The notes: generated by a model from the sequence alone, not told the origin. A stretch of DNA of 64,000 nt from Bacteroidetes bacterium 43-93 (GCA_001897855.1 MKUO01000018.1:289463-353462); one strand, 5' to 3'; numbered from the stretch's first letter, positions 8,390 through 17,794 are shown. Numbers and translations: made by a program.

Positions 8390-8719
8390 TTATTTTTTAT
8401 GGTTCGCAGATCGTTCGTTCATAATATCTTTCAGCACATGCAGTTTGCTATGCCAGAATTTATCAAAGTAGTTGATCCATTCCTGCAGCTCCTTAAAGCC
8501 ATCTTGTTTTAGTTTGCAATAGCGTTCCCTGCCTACGTCCTCTATATATATGAATCCAGCAGTGCTCAATATTTTGATGTGTTTGGATACTGCAGGCCGG
8601 CTCATATCAAAGTTGTCGGCAATACTGTTAATGCTCATGCTGTCTTTGGTAAGCATCTTCAATATCTCTCTGCGGCTGGGGTCTGCTATCACCTGGAATA
8701 CATCTAGTGACGGTACCAT
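8390..8719 (-). CDS. ArsR-family winged-helix repressor
   Basis: 109 residues. The domain begins with LDVFQVIADPSRREIL and contains the recognition helix SRPAVSKHIKIL (40-51) and wing residues GRERYCKL. The C-terminus, WINYFDKFWHSKLHVLK, is typical of the ArsR branch that accompanies SRPBCC proteins. I see no CxC metal-binding motif, so it is not an obvious metal sensor. It sits between two SRPBCC genes (1- and 4-bp gaps) and probably represses its own operon through the palindromes at 9159-9203. Confidence 0.9.
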   Translation of the reverse strand: MVPSLDVFQVIADPSRREILKMLTKDSMSINSIADNFDMSRPAVSKHIKILSTAGFIYIEDVGRERYCKLKQDGFKELQEWINYFDKFWHSKLHVLKDIMNERSANHKK

Positions 8720-8720
8720 C

Positions 8721-9152
8721 TTATACAGTTTTTAAAAGCCCTGCTATCTCGTTCATATTTTTCAACCAGCCCATATCCATCAGTGATATGATAGAAGGAT
8801 TGGTTTTCTCTGTAAAACCGGTATGTTGCAATAACAACTCTGTTCCACCATCCTTAGGTGTTAAAGTAAATGTCACTAACGAATCCATGGTCATTGTACC
8901 ATCACCGGGGCCACCCTTCCATGTATAGCTCAGTTTCTCGTTAGGTACCACTTCTTTCACTTCGCAATAGATTTTGCCGTCAAAACCAAAGTCGGGCATA
9001 GCGCGTGTATTAAACATAAACTGGTGTCCTACCTCTGGTTTGAAGTCACTTTTCATCAGCCATTGCTCCATTAGTGCTGCATCGGTAAGGTATTCCCATA
9101 CCGCGTCTGGCTGATGCTCATAAAATACAGTGTGTGCTATTTCGTTTTTCAT
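8721..9152 (-). CDS. SRPBCC (AHSA1-like) domain protein, first gene of the ArsR operon
   Basis: About 143 residues from MKNEIAH; an ATG two codons upstream (9158) is also possible. The fold signature is AHTVFYEHQPDAVWEYLTDA, then WLMKSDFKPEVG, the strand KEVVPNEKLSYTWKGG, and GGTELLLQHTGF before the C-terminal helix GWLKNMNEIA. Such proteins bind small hydrophobic ligands; the substrate is unknown. The start lies a few bases from the proximal operator and only 10-16 nt from the predicted transcription start. Confidence 0.82.
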   Translation of the reverse strand: MKNEIAHTVFYEHQPDAVWEYLTDAALMEQWLMKSDFKPEVGHQFMFNTRAMPDFGFDGKIYCEVKEVVPNEKLSYTWKGGPGDGTMTMDSLVTFTLTPKDGGTELLLQHTGFTEKTNPSIISLMDMGWLKNMNEIAGLLKTV

Positions 9153-9158
9153 AATCAT

Positions 9159-9203
9159 GTAACTTTTGAGTTACGCAAATATAAAGAGTAACTTTTGAGT
9201 TAC
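9159..9203. promoter_or_regulatory. Two identical palindromic operators of the ArsR operon
   Basis: GTAACTTTTGAGTTAC (GTAACT-TTTG-AGTTAC) occurs at 9159-9174 and again at 9188-9203. Each is part of a 22-bp perfect direct repeat (9159-9180 and 9188-9209). One copy lies between the -33 and -7 boxes and the other between the -7 box and the ATG, an arrangement expected for repression. Confidence 0.8.
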
Positions 9204-9208
9204 GCAAA
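9176..9208 (-). promoter_or_regulatory. Promoter of the SRPBCC-ArsR-SRPBCC operon
   Basis: On the minus strand TTTG (9208-9205), a 21-bp spacer and TATATTTG (9183-9176) match the Bacteroidota -33/-7 consensus. Transcription should start near 9168. Confidence 0.75.
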
Positions 9209-9314
9209 TTTTTCTTGAAATATTTTTAGATTCTCTCGCCGACTATATGCCACCTTTCCCACTTCATCATCAATAAACACACTCATACTGCATATTTCCC
9301 TACTTTTGGCTATT

Positions 9315-9908
9315 ATGCACACAGCCATCAAAAGTATCGCGGTCTTCTGCGGCTCTTCAGAAGGTTATAACGAATCATACAGGAACACTGCTTACGACCT
9401 CGGTGCCGTACTGGCATCGCGTGGTATATCCCTCATATATGGTGGTGGTAAAATAGGCCTTATGGGCGCTGTTGCCGAGGGGGTATTGCAAAACGGGGGT
9501 TCGGTTACAGGGGTCATTCCTAACTTTCTGCAAACTAAAGAAATAGCCCACGAAGGGATCACACAGCTGATACTTACGGAAAACATGCACGACCGTAAGC
9601 TAAAAATGCATGAACTAAGCGACGGTGTCATCACCCTGCCCGGTGGCTGGGGTACTATGGATGAGTTATTCGAGATACTTACCTGGGGACAATTAGGGCT
9701 GCACAAAAAACCTGTGGGACTGCTCAATATCAATGGCTACTTCGACAGCCTGAAAGTATTGATGAATAATATGGTACAGGAAGGATTCCTCAACGAATGC
9801 ACTCATGATATTTTATTAGTAAGCGAAGATATAGATGAGCTGCTCGATATGATGATGAATTACGAAGCACCGCCTGTAGAAAAGATGCTGAACAAAGCGC
9901 GCACCTGA
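9315..9908 (+). CDS. LOG-family protein (cytokinin riboside 5'-monophosphate phosphoribohydrolase-like, TIGR00730)
   Basis: 197 residues from ATG 9315; an upstream in-frame TTG at 9306 is less likely. The Rossmann-like fold carries the family signature PGGWGTMDE with an upstream YGGGKIGLMGAVA, which form the nucleotide-monophosphate-binding active site. The enzyme hydrolyses the N-glycosidic bond of modified nucleotide monophosphates. In bacteria it acts on AMP and isopentenyl-AMP, so the physiological role here is uncertain. A TACTTTTG box at 9301-9308 lies directly before the start, which would make the transcript nearly leaderless, but I find no matching -33 box. Confidence 0.9.
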   Translation: MHTAIKSIAVFCGSSEGYNESYRNTAYDLGAVLASRGISLIYGGGKIGLMGAVAEGVLQNGGSVTGVIPNFLQTKEIAHEGITQLILTENMHDRKLKMHELSDGVITLPGGWGTMDELFEILTWGQLGLHKKPVGLLNINGYFDSLKVLMNNMVQEGFLNECTHDILLVSEDIDELLDMMMNYEAPPVEKMLNKART

Positions 9909-9986
9909 TCGCCGCTTTAGTAATGCTGGCTTTATTTACTACATTCATCCTGCAATTATCAACCAGTAACATTCACAACCATCTTT

Positions 9987-11456
9987 ATGGCGCTTAGCAG
10001 GATATGGTCTGCCTTTATCGTTATTGCAGTATTGGTTGCCGGGTATTTATGTTTTGTTTCCGGCGATAAGGCCATTTTCAACCGCATGGTTACCGGTAAG
10101 GCCGATGACCCGATCGATACAGTGTATTACCAAACCTATGGCAACCCGCAATCTGCCGGATTTACGGCTGATGGCTTTAATAAATATATTACTCCGTACG
10201 GTTATTCCCCGGCAGATACCTTGCATCCGGCCACAGTAATTATTACAGATAACAAAGCTACTACCGGTAGTACTTCTTTACCTGTTTATACTTATTCCTC
10301 TATACAATGGCACCTCACCCACCGTGCCGATGGTATTATCGAAACCTGCAAAAGTGCTGTTACCATTTGTATTGGCTTGATAGGAATTATGGCATTGTTC
10401 ATGGGCTTTATGAGCATTGCAGAAAAAGCGGGCGGGGTACAATTCCTTTCGCGTATTATTGGCCCTTTTTTCTCGCGTATATTCCCCAGTGTGCCTAAAG
10501 GGCATCCTGCCTTTGGGCATATGATGATGAATTTTTCGGCCAACCTGCTAAACCTCGACAATGCGGCCACACCGTTCGGCATAAAAACTATGCAAAGCCT
10601 GCAGGAGCTGAATAAAGACAAAGAAACGGCCAGTGATGCGCAGATCATGTTCCTGTGCCTGCATGCATCGGGGCTCACACTGGTGCCGGTCACTATCATA
10701 GCCTGGCGTTCTGCGCTAAAAGCTGCGAGCCCTACAGATATTTTCGTCCCCTGCATGATAGCTACTTTTGTAGCTACAATAGCAGCTTTAAGCATTGTAG
10801 CGTTTCGCCAGCGCATCAATCTGCTGCAGCCCGTGATACTGGCATGGGTAGGCGGATTGTCCGTTATTATAGCAGGTTTAGCCGTTTACCTGCGCTCGCT
10901 CGATGCTGCTTCCATGCAATCCTTTTCGGGGCTGCTTAGCAATGGGCTGATACTCCTCATCTTCCTCCTCATAGTTTTGGGTGGTATTTATAAAAAGATC
11001 GACATATTCGATGCTTTTGTAGAGGGTGCAAAAGGCGGTTTCGAAGTGGCAGTTAAAATTATCCCATACCTGGTGGGTATTCTCGTAGCCGTTAGTATGC
11101 TACGCACCAGCGGGGCGTTCGATGTGGTCATCACCGGTATTAAATCCATTTTCTCAGTTTTAGGGACGGATACCCGTTTTGTAGATGGGTTGCCTACCGC
11201 GCTCATAAAACCCCTGAGCGGCAGTGGCGCACGCGGTATGATGATTGATACCATGAAAACTCTGGGCCCAGATTCTTTCGCCGGCAGGTTATCCTGTATT
11301 TTACAGGGCTCCTCGGATACTACTTTTTATGTGGTAGCGGTTTATTATGGCGCGGTAGCCATTAAAAATACGCGCTATTCTATCAGCACCATGCTATTGG
11401 CCGACCTGGCGGGCATTATCACCTCTATTGCTATTTGCTATTTGTTTTTTGCTTAA
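9987..11456 (+). CDS. SpmA-SpmB-like nucleoside-recognition (Gate) domain membrane protein
   Basis: 489 residues, polytopic. Two Gate-type halves are fused. The first contains SANLLNLDNAATPFGIK and matches spore maturation protein A. The second contains KPLSGSGARGMM and ILQGSSDTTFYVV and matches spore maturation protein B. In sporulating Firmicutes these are separate proteins; the fused form in non-sporulating bacteria has no settled function, and transport of nucleoside-like or other small solutes is only suggested by the domain. A periplasmic insert lies between the first helix and the first Gate domain (about residues 28-105). It begins 78 bp after the LOG gene, possibly in the same transcript. 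Confidence 0.85.
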   Translation: MALSRIWSAFIVIAVLVAGYLCFVSGDKAIFNRMVTGKADDPIDTVYYQTYGNPQSAGFTADGFNKYITPYGYSPADTLHPATVIITDNKATTGSTSLPVYTYSSIQWHLTHRADGIIETCKSAVTICIGLIGIMALFMGFMSIAEKAGGVQFLSRIIGPFFSRIFPSVPKGHPAFGHMMMNFSANLLNLDNAATPFGIKTMQSLQELNKDKETASDAQIMFLCLHASGLTLVPVTIIAWRSALKAASPTDIFVPCMIATFVATIAALSIVAFRQRINLLQPVILAWVGGLSVIIAGLAVYLRSLDAASMQSFSGLLSNGLILLIFLLIVLGGIYKKIDIFDAFVEGAKGGFEVAVKIIPYLVGILVAVSMLRTSGAFDVVITGIKSIFSVLGTDTRFVDGLPTALIKPLSGSGARGMMIDTMKTLGPDSFAGRLSCILQGSSDTTFYVVAVYYGAVAIKNTRYSISTMLLADLAGIITSIAICYLFFA

Positions 11457-11670
11457 TATTTAACTGATTGTTACAGGCATCCCTTGGGACGATGGTTAAA
11501 ATTCATTATATTGTGTTAAGTTGCCCATTACATTTTTATTCCGCGATGCCGTTGCAGGGTCGTTGCGCGTAATATATACGTGTGCTAAGTCGAAAAAGTC
11601 CGTATTGTATTGCAGGTAACAGAAACCCTTTATATGGTATCTGTAATTGTGGGCTTTAACCATAAACTGA

Positions 11671-12369
11671 ATGAAACAACACATACTTCTGGTAGAAGAT
11701 GAAAAAAAGATAGCTGACGCCCTACAATCGGGGCTGATGGAAGAACTTTTTGATGTAGATGTTGCTTATAACGGGCTCGAAGGCAAAAAGCTGTATCTCA
11801 GTAACGACTACGACCTCATCATTCTCGATATCAATATGCCTTTTATTAATGGTTACGAGCTATGCCGCATCATTCGCGAACGGGATAGCCGCATACCTAT
11901 TATTATGCTTACAGCACTCAACCTTACTGATAACAAAGTGCAGGGCTTTGACATGGGGGCTGATGATTATATCGTGAAGCCGTTTGAATTCAGGGAACTG
12001 CTGGCGCGCATCAAGGCAATGCTACGCCGGGCGGATGCACAGACCGAAAACGCGGAAGAAGAAAAGATACTCTCCATTGCCGACCTGGAAGTGAACCTGG
12101 ATAATAAAGAAGTAAAACGTAGCAATCAGAAAATAACACTCACTGCAAAAGAGTTTCAATTGCTCGAATACCTGCTCAAAAATAAAGGCAAGGTGGTTTC
12201 CCGCTCCGATATCGCAAAAGATGTTTGGGATATTGATTTTGATACCCAAACCAATGTTATAGACGTTTATGTAAACTTCCTGCGCAAAAAGCTGGATAAG
12301 GATTTTAGCCCCAAACTCATACATACACAGGTGGGTATGGGCTATATATTAAAAACTGAGGAAGACTGA
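11671..12369 (+). CDS. OmpR/PhoB-family response regulator
   Basis: 232 residues. The receiver domain (about 1-120) has the acidic pair E9/D10, phospho-acceptor D53 in ILDINMP, the switch T in MLTAL and K in VKPFEF. The winged-helix output domain (about 135-230) ends with the HTQVGMGYIL typical of OmpR proteins. It binds DNA as a phosphorylated dimer. The 214 bp upstream contain no gene and no clear promoter. Its stop overlaps the start of the kinase gene by one base, so the two are translationally coupled. Confidence 0.95.
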   Translation: MKQHILLVEDEKKIADALQSGLMEELFDVDVAYNGLEGKKLYLSNDYDLIILDINMPFINGYELCRIIRERDSRIPIIMLTALNLTDNKVQGFDMGADDYIVKPFEFRELLARIKAMLRRADAQTENAEEEKILSIADLEVNLDNKEVKRSNQKITLTAKEFQLLEYLLKNKGKVVSRSDIAKDVWDIDFDTQTNVIDVYVNFLRKKLDKDFSPKLIHTQVGMGYILKTEED

Positions 12370-13793
12370 TGAAGATCAAGAGCAGGATAACGCTTGGTTA
12401 TGCCGCGATAGCAACTATTCTTATTTTAGGTATATGTGTTGCGATCTATGAATTTACGATGCGCGACAGAGTACAACAGTTCGAGCATCGATTACTGGTG
12501 AAAGCGGTGAGCGTATCACAGGCGCTGAGAACCAAGGGCGTTACGGATGAAATGATGAATTCCCTGAATCGCAATTCTGCCAGCTCTCTGCAAGACAAAA
12601 GCATACTTGTGCTGGACGCAGACGGCAAGCAGCGTTACATGTTTGATGATGAGCCTACACAGCCGCTGCATATTAACGCCCTCGAAATGGTAAAGCTCGC
12701 TGCCACTCACAATATTTCTTATATCTCTCCTGATATACGCTCGGCAGTAGTTTATAAAGACAATTCTTCCATTAAGCCACATATCATTATCGTTGCGGCT
12801 CTTGATAAAGACCGCATTCTGTGGATGTCGCAGTTACGAACTATTCTTATTCTAAGCTTTATCGGGTTTGTTGTTATATTCCTTGTTGCAGGCTATTTCC
12901 TGGCGCAAAATGTGGTAAGCTCCATCAGCGCACTTACAAACAAGCTCACGCAGATATCTTCCGAAGCCTTTTCCGCACGCCTTACAGTGGGTAAAGAAAA
13001 AGATGAATTGCAGGAGTTGGCAGTAACTATCAACAACCTGCTCGACAGGCTCCAATCTTCTTTCGATACCCAACGCCGTTTTATATCCAATGCATCGCAC
13101 GAGCTTACAACCCCACTTGCGGCTATCAGCAGCCAGCTGGATGTGGCATTACAGAAAGACCGTTCGAAGGAAGAATACAAAAAAGTATTCCTCTCAGTAA
13201 AAGATGATGTTAAACGACTGGTATTACTTCTTCGCAGCATCCTCGAAATAGCAAAGGCCAGTGGTTCCGTAGGCGGCATAGACCTATCAAAAGTACGTAT
13301 TGATGAGCTGCTCATGCGTATCCCGGTCGAAATGAAAAAGATCAGCCAGCTTTACGATGTAAAACTGAACTTTGAAGACTTCCCCGAAAACGATGGCTAT
13401 TATATCTTATACGGTAATGAAGCGCTTTTATACAGTGCATTGCGAAATATCATTCACAATGCCTGTAAATTTTCTAAAGACAAATGCGCCTATGTATCGC
13501 TCACCTACACGTACCAGAATATCGTAGTAGAAGTAAAAGATAATGGCCCCGGCATCAGCCCAGAAGAGCTGCAAAACCTCTTCCAGCCGTTTTTCCGCGG
13601 CCATAAGTACGAAAATACCATGATGATACACGGTACCGGTCTGGGATTGGCACTGGCACACCGCATTATAGAACTGCATAAAGGCGATATATATGTAGAA
13701 TCGGTTGTAGGCGAGGGTAGCACATTTAGCGTGTTCCTTCCTGTGGACAGTACCAAAACCTATAAAAAAACCAAAGACAGCTTAACGCAATAG
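12369..13793 (+). CDS. Sensor histidine kinase, partner of the upstream regulator
   Basis: 474 residues. A first membrane helix (8-28), a periplasmic sensor of about 130 residues and a second helix (about 157-180) precede a HAMP linker (about 181-233), the dimerisation domain with phospho-accepting H244 in SNASHELTTPLA, and a C-terminal ATPase domain. The ATPase boxes are HNACKFS (N), DNGPGIS (G1) and GTGLGLALAHRI (G2). It autophosphorylates and phosphorylates the response regulator encoded just before it. The signal is unknown; the architecture resembles CusS-type kinases. Confidence 0.95.
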   Translation: MKIKSRITLGYAAIATILILGICVAIYEFTMRDRVQQFEHRLLVKAVSVSQALRTKGVTDEMMNSLNRNSASSLQDKSILVLDADGKQRYMFDDEPTQPLHINALEMVKLAATHNISYISPDIRSAVVYKDNSSIKPHIIIVAALDKDRILWMSQLRTILILSFIGFVVIFLVAGYFLAQNVVSSISALTNKLTQISSEAFSARLTVGKEKDELQELAVTINNLLDRLQSSFDTQRRFISNASHELTTPLAAISSQLDVALQKDRSKEEYKKVFLSVKDDVKRLVLLLRSILEIAKASGSVGGIDLSKVRIDELLMRIPVEMKKISQLYDVKLNFEDFPENDGYYILYGNEALLYSALRNIIHNACKFSKDKCAYVSLTYTYQNIVVEVKDNGPGISPEELQNLFQPFFRGHKYENTMMIHGTGLGLALAHRIIELHKGDIYVESVVGEGSTFSVFLPVDSTKTYKKTKDSLTQ

Positions 13794-13874
13794 TTTTGTT
13801 AGAATTACTGCAGTAACGAAGGCTTTTACCCAAATTACCGTATTTTCACACCCGCATAACAAAACCATTTTTTT

Positions 13875-14873
13875 GTGAAAGCCATTATACCGGTAGCTGG
13901 CGCAGGTACCAAACTCAGGCCGCTTACTTACACCCAACCAAAAGCGTTGATACCTATCGCCGGTAAAACTATCCTTAGCGTTATTATTGATCAGTTGCTC
14001 GATGCAGGTGTTACAGAATTTGTATTCGTAATAGGCTACCTTGGCGAAAAAATACAACGCTACATTGCAAAGACTTATCCGGGCCTCAACTGCACGATGG
14101 TAAACCAGGCAGACCGCCGTGGAATAGGGCACGCGATATGGCTTACCAAGGATGCTATACAAAATGATGAGGTGATCATTGTACTGGGTGATACTGTCTG
14201 CGATTACAATGTGAAGGATTTCATCAGTAACAGTATATCTCAGATAGGTGTAAAGAAGGTAGATGACCCACGCAGTTTCGGAGTGGTAGAACTGGATACT
14301 AAAGACCTGGTACTAAAGGCAGTAGAAAAACCACTCATACCAAAATCAAATATGGCGATGGTGGGTGTCTATTATATCAAGGAAACGGCAGATCTTTTTA
14401 ATGCGCTGGAGAAGAATATAGCAGGCCACCTGGATGAGCAAGGCGAATACCACCTAACCAATGCACTGGAGTATATGATAGAACATGGCACTCAATTCCA
14501 TGCCTATCGTGTAAATAACTGGTTCGACTGCGGTAAGAAGGAAACTTTATTATCTACTAATGCCATCTTGCTAAAACAGATGAGTGATGAAAAAGGGGAA
14601 CATCAACCTTATCATTACGATACCAGTGTTATTATACCACCGGTAAGCATTGCAGAGGGCTGTAGAATACATAACTCCATCGTTGGCCCCAATGTTACCA
14701 TTGGTGAATTCACTACGATCAATTCATCTATTATCAAGGATACAATTATTGGCTCTTATGCAGAGTTGGAAGAAGTAGTATTGCACTCGTCTATAATAGG
14801 TAGCGATGCCTTCGTCAGGGGATTAAGCCAAAGCCTCAATATTGGTGATAATACAGAGATAGACCTGGGATAA
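13875..14873 (+). CDS. Sugar-1-phosphate nucleotidyltransferase with left-handed beta-helix C-terminus
   Basis: 332 residues beginning at a GTG (13875), chosen because MKAIIPVAGAGTKLRP is the canonical N-terminus of the family and no ATG lies nearby. The GT-A-like nucleotidyltransferase domain shows GAGTKLRPLT and QPKALIPIAGK near the N-terminus, LGDTV as the metal-binding Asp region, and KAVEKP. The C-terminal 80 residues have hexapeptide-like repeats (IVGPNVTIGEFTTINSSIIK). This matches dTDP-glucose/GlcNAc-1-P type pyrophosphorylases that supply NDP-sugars for polysaccharide synthesis; the exact substrate cannot be fixed. It is convergent with galE. Confidence 0.85.
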   Translation: MKAIIPVAGAGTKLRPLTYTQPKALIPIAGKTILSVIIDQLLDAGVTEFVFVIGYLGEKIQRYIAKTYPGLNCTMVNQADRRGIGHAIWLTKDAIQNDEVIIVLGDTVCDYNVKDFISNSISQIGVKKVDDPRSFGVVELDTKDLVLKAVEKPLIPKSNMAMVGVYYIKETADLFNALEKNIAGHLDEQGEYHLTNALEYMIEHGTQFHAYRVNNWFDCGKKETLLSTNAILLKQMSDEKGEHQPYHYDTSVIIPPVSIAEGCRIHNSIVGPNVTIGEFTTINSSIIKDTIIGSYAELEEVVLHSSIIGSDAFVRGLSQSLNIGDNTEIDLG

Positions 14874-14894
14874 AAAAATAAAGAAGATTGAATT

Positions 14895-14936
14895 AGCTGC
14901 CAATCAGTTCATACTGATCCTGGCAGCTTCTTTTTT
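14895..14936 (+). terminator. Terminator overlapping the 3' end of galE
   Basis: AGCTGCCA-ATCAGT (14895-14908) pairs with ACTGAT-cc-TGGCAGCT (14913-14928) with a 2-base bulge. TTCTTTTTT follows. It serves the plus-strand nucleotidyltransferase gene, while its core is the last codons and stop of the convergent galE gene. Confidence 0.8.
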
Positions 14937-15944
14937 CATAGCCTGTTCCCAGCGCCATGCAGTATCCATCATCTGGTCCAGGTTATATTTTATATCCCAA
15001 TCCAGCAATGCGCGAGCTTTAGCATTATTTGCATATACTTCTACAACATCGCCCGGCCTTCTGTCTCCAATTTTGTAGTTCAACTTTTCACCGGATACTT
15101 TTTCAAATGCCTTAATTAGTTCAAGTACGGTTACTCCGTTGCCGGTACCGAGGTTAAAAACATCGCAGTTAGTAGCATTTTCACCCGCCAGTGTATATTG
15201 CAATGCTTTGGTATGCGCGTTAGCGATATCCATTACATGTATATAATCGCGCACGCAAGAACCATCCCGTGTAGGATAATCCGTACCAAATACAGTCATC
15301 TCGGCGCGTTTACCTATAGCTGTCTGCGTGATCACGGGCACCAGGTTTTCCGGCTTTTCCTGCAGCTCACCAATTAACACGGTTGGGTGTGCACCTACCG
15401 GGTTGAAATACCTCAGCAAGGTTACATTGAAATCAGGATTCTGTTTTGCAAGGTCGCGGCATATTGCTTCGCCTATCTGCTTGGTACGCGCATACGGCGA
15501 TTCAGGCTCTGCCAGCGGTGCAGTCTCTTCTACCGGCAATGTGGTAGTATTGCCATAGACAGAACATGAGGAGGAGAACACAAAATTATTGACCTTATAG
15601 TTAGCAGCACACTGCAATACGTTTACAAGGGAGTCAATATTATTACGATAGTAATTAAGTGGCGACTGCACAGATTCCGGTACAGACTTGTAAGCGGCAA
15701 AATGTATAATACCGGCAATATCGGGGTTCTCTATAAAGATAGTTTCTGTATCATCGGCATCGCATAGGTTCACTTTGTAATTCTTCACCGGCTTACCTAC
15801 TATCTTCTCGATGCCTTGCAGCATACGCAGCGATCCTCTTGAAAGATCATCTACAGATATTACTTCAAATCCATTTGCTATAAGGTCTACTATTGTGTGC
15901 CCGCCTATGTACCCACATCCTCCTGTAACCAATATTTTTTTCAT
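14904..15944 (-). CDS. galE: UDP-glucose 4-epimerase
   Basis: 346 residues, full length. This extended short-chain dehydrogenase interconverts UDP-glucose and UDP-galactose (or the GlcNAc forms) with bound NAD. GGCGYIGGH (8-16) binds NAD. The catalytic triad is S126 in SSSCSVYG with Y151 and K155 in YARTK. RYFNPVGAHP and the RPGDV segment near the C-terminus are typical of GalE. C127 and S128 replace the more usual Ala/Thr before Val-Tyr. It is the last gene of a minus-strand run, 32 bp after the exporter gene. Confidence 0.93.
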   Translation of the reverse strand: MKKILVTGGCGYIGGHTIVDLIANGFEVISVDDLSRGSLRMLQGIEKIVGKPVKNYKVNLCDADDTETIFIENPDIAGIIHFAAYKSVPESVQSPLNYYRNNIDSLVNVLQCAANYKVNNFVFSSSCSVYGNTTTLPVEETAPLAEPESPYARTKQIGEAICRDLAKQNPDFNVTLLRYFNPVGAHPTVLIGELQEKPENLVPVITQTAIGKRAEMTVFGTDYPTRDGSCVRDYIHVMDIANAHTKALQYTLAGENATNCDVFNLGTGNGVTVLELIKAFEKVSGEKLNYKIGDRRPGDVVEVYANNAKARALLDWDIKYNLDQMMDTAWRWEQAMKKEAARISMN

Positions 15945-15976
15945 TGCCGGTGTTTATTGCTGCAAATATACCTTAT

Positions 15977-17794
15977 CTATTTCACCTGCTGCATGTCCAC
16001 CAGCTTTTTATATAGGCCATTACTGCTTATCAGTTGTGCATGTGTGCCGCGTTCTGCTATATTGCCTTTGTCCAGCACTATGATCTCATCTGCATGTTGC
16101 ACGGTCGACAGGCGGTGCGCGATAACAATGCAGGTTCTGTTTTTCATCAGGCTGTTGATAGCATCCTGCACCATGCGTTCGCTTTCCGTATCTAAGGATG
16201 ACGTAGCTTCATCCAGTATAAGAATTGGAGGGTTCTTCAACACAGCCCTTGCAATAGTAACACGCTGACGTTCCCCACCACTCAGCTTCATACCCCTGTC
16301 GCCTACATTGGTTTGGTAGCCCTCCGGTTTTTGACTAATGAAGCTATGTGCATGTGCTATGTGCGCAGCCTCTTCTACCTGTTCCTGGCTGGCACCACCT
16401 GTGCCTAGTGTTATATTGTTATAAATAGTGTCGTTAAACAATATTGGATCCTGGCTTACTACGCCTATTAGCTTACGCAGATCATAGAGCTTTACATCTT
16501 TTACATTCACACCATCTACCAATATCTCTCCGCCTGTTACATCATGGAAGCGAGGCACCAGGTCTACCAGTGTAGACTTACCCGCACCGGATGCACCTAC
16601 AAGCGCTATCGTTTTGCCTTTGGGCACGGTGATGTTTATATTGTTCAGTATCTTCTTGTCCCCGTATGCAAACTGCACATTCTTCAGCTCTATGGCGCGC
16701 TCAAAAGATTCAATTGGCAATGCATCGGGGCGCTCTGTAATATTATTATCGGCATTCAGCAGGTGCTCTATCCTATCCAGTGCAGCAGCCCCTTTTTGTA
16801 CATTGTTCAGCGCGGTAGAAAGATTCTTTACCGGGTTGATGACCATATAAAACAGACCGATATAAGTAAGGAAGAATGGCCCTGTTAAATTCGATTGCCC
16901 CGAGAATATTAACTTACCGCCATACCACAATATCAGGCATACTACTATGATGCCCATTGTTTCTGATAATGGCGAACCCAATTCTTTCCTTCTTGATATT
17001 TTATTCCTTACACGAAACAAAGTGTTATTCAACTCCATGAATCTCAGGTGCTGATGGCGCTCTGCATTAAATGCTTTTACCACACGCATACCTGCTATCG
17101 TTTCATCAATCACCCCCAGCATCGAACCAAGATATTCCTGTGCAAGGTTACTTGGCTTTTTTAAAGACTTACCTACCCTGCCTATCACAAAGCCGGCCAC
17201 CGGTAAAAACAACACAAGAAATATAGTCAGTTGCGGACTAATCGCTACCATCGATACCAGTACAAATATGATTGTAAGCGGCTCGCGTATAAAAGATTCC
17301 AATACATTCATGATAGATACTTCTATCTCATTGATGTCATTGGTCATTCTTGATATTAGGTCTGCCTTACGTTCTTCTGTAAAGAAGCCGATAGGTAATG
17401 ACAGTACTTTGGTGAACATGTCATTACGCAAGCGCCTGAGTATAGCGTAGCGTATGGGGTTCAGTATGTTCAGCGAAAGATAAATGAACAGGTTTTTCAA
17501 TATAGTAAACACCACAACGATGATCACGATATAAGTAAGCGCTGTGAGCCTGTCGTAGCGTAATACAAAATCATTGATCCATTGTGTTACATTACCTACC
17601 AGGTTGATGCCCTTTCCTGTTGTTGGCTTCACGCCACCCATAGTACCTGTACCAAACAAAACCTGCAAAACCGGACCCAGCATGGTAAAGGAGAACAATC
17701 CAAAAACCACAGCCAATAAAGTCGTCAGGAAAAACATGCCTACCTGCGCCTTAAAATCCTTGATGTACCTGAACAGCTTTAATGCCTGCTTCAT
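15977..17794 (-). CDS. MsbA-like ABC exporter (fused permease and ATPase)
   Basis: 605 residues. The six-helix exporter domain spans about residues 15-335 and the nucleotide-binding domain about 365-600, with Walker A GASGAGKST (400-408), signature LSGGERQRV, Walker B ILILDEATSSLD and the H-loop IVIAHRL. Half-transporters of this kind dimerise in the inner membrane and flip lipids or lipid-linked glycans; MsbA, which flips lipid A, is the closest type. Substrate assignment is by similarity only. Its ATG overlaps the cysS stop by one base (TAATG). Confidence 0.88.
   Translation of the reverse strand: MKQALKLFRYIKDFKAQVGMFFLTTLLAVVFGLFSFTMLGPVLQVLFGTGTMGGVKPTTGKGINLVGNVTQWINDFVLRYDRLTALTYIVIIVVVFTILKNLFIYLSLNILNPIRYAILRRLRNDMFTKVLSLPIGFFTEERKADLISRMTNDINEIEVSIMNVLESFIREPLTIIFVLVSMVAISPQLTIFLVLFLPVAGFVIGRVGKSLKKPSNLAQEYLGSMLGVIDETIAGMRVVKAFNAERHQHLRFMELNNTLFRVRNKISRRKELGSPLSETMGIIVVCLILWYGGKLIFSGQSNLTGPFFLTYIGLFYMVINPVKNLSTALNNVQKGAAALDRIEHLLNADNNITERPDALPIESFERAIELKNVQFAYGDKKILNNINITVPKGKTIALVGASGAGKSTLVDLVPRFHDVTGGEILVDGVNVKDVKLYDLRKLIGVVSQDPILFNDTIYNNITLGTGGASQEQVEEAAHIAHAHSFISQKPEGYQTNVGDRGMKLSGGERQRVTIARAVLKNPPILILDEATSSLDTESERMVQDAINSLMKNRTCIVIAHRLSTVQHADEIIVLDKGNIAERGTHAQLISSNGLYKKLVDMQQVK

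Noticed and set aside
11496-11684. Minus-strand ORF of 62 codons before the response regulator
   Set aside because: No recognisable features; it overlaps the regulator start and is of a length expected by chance.
13805-13816. Perfect 12-bp palindrome TTACTGCAGTAA between the kinase and nucleotidyltransferase genes
   Set aside because: Single copy, and about this many perfect 12-mers are expected by chance in 64 kb; no promoter is seen beside it.
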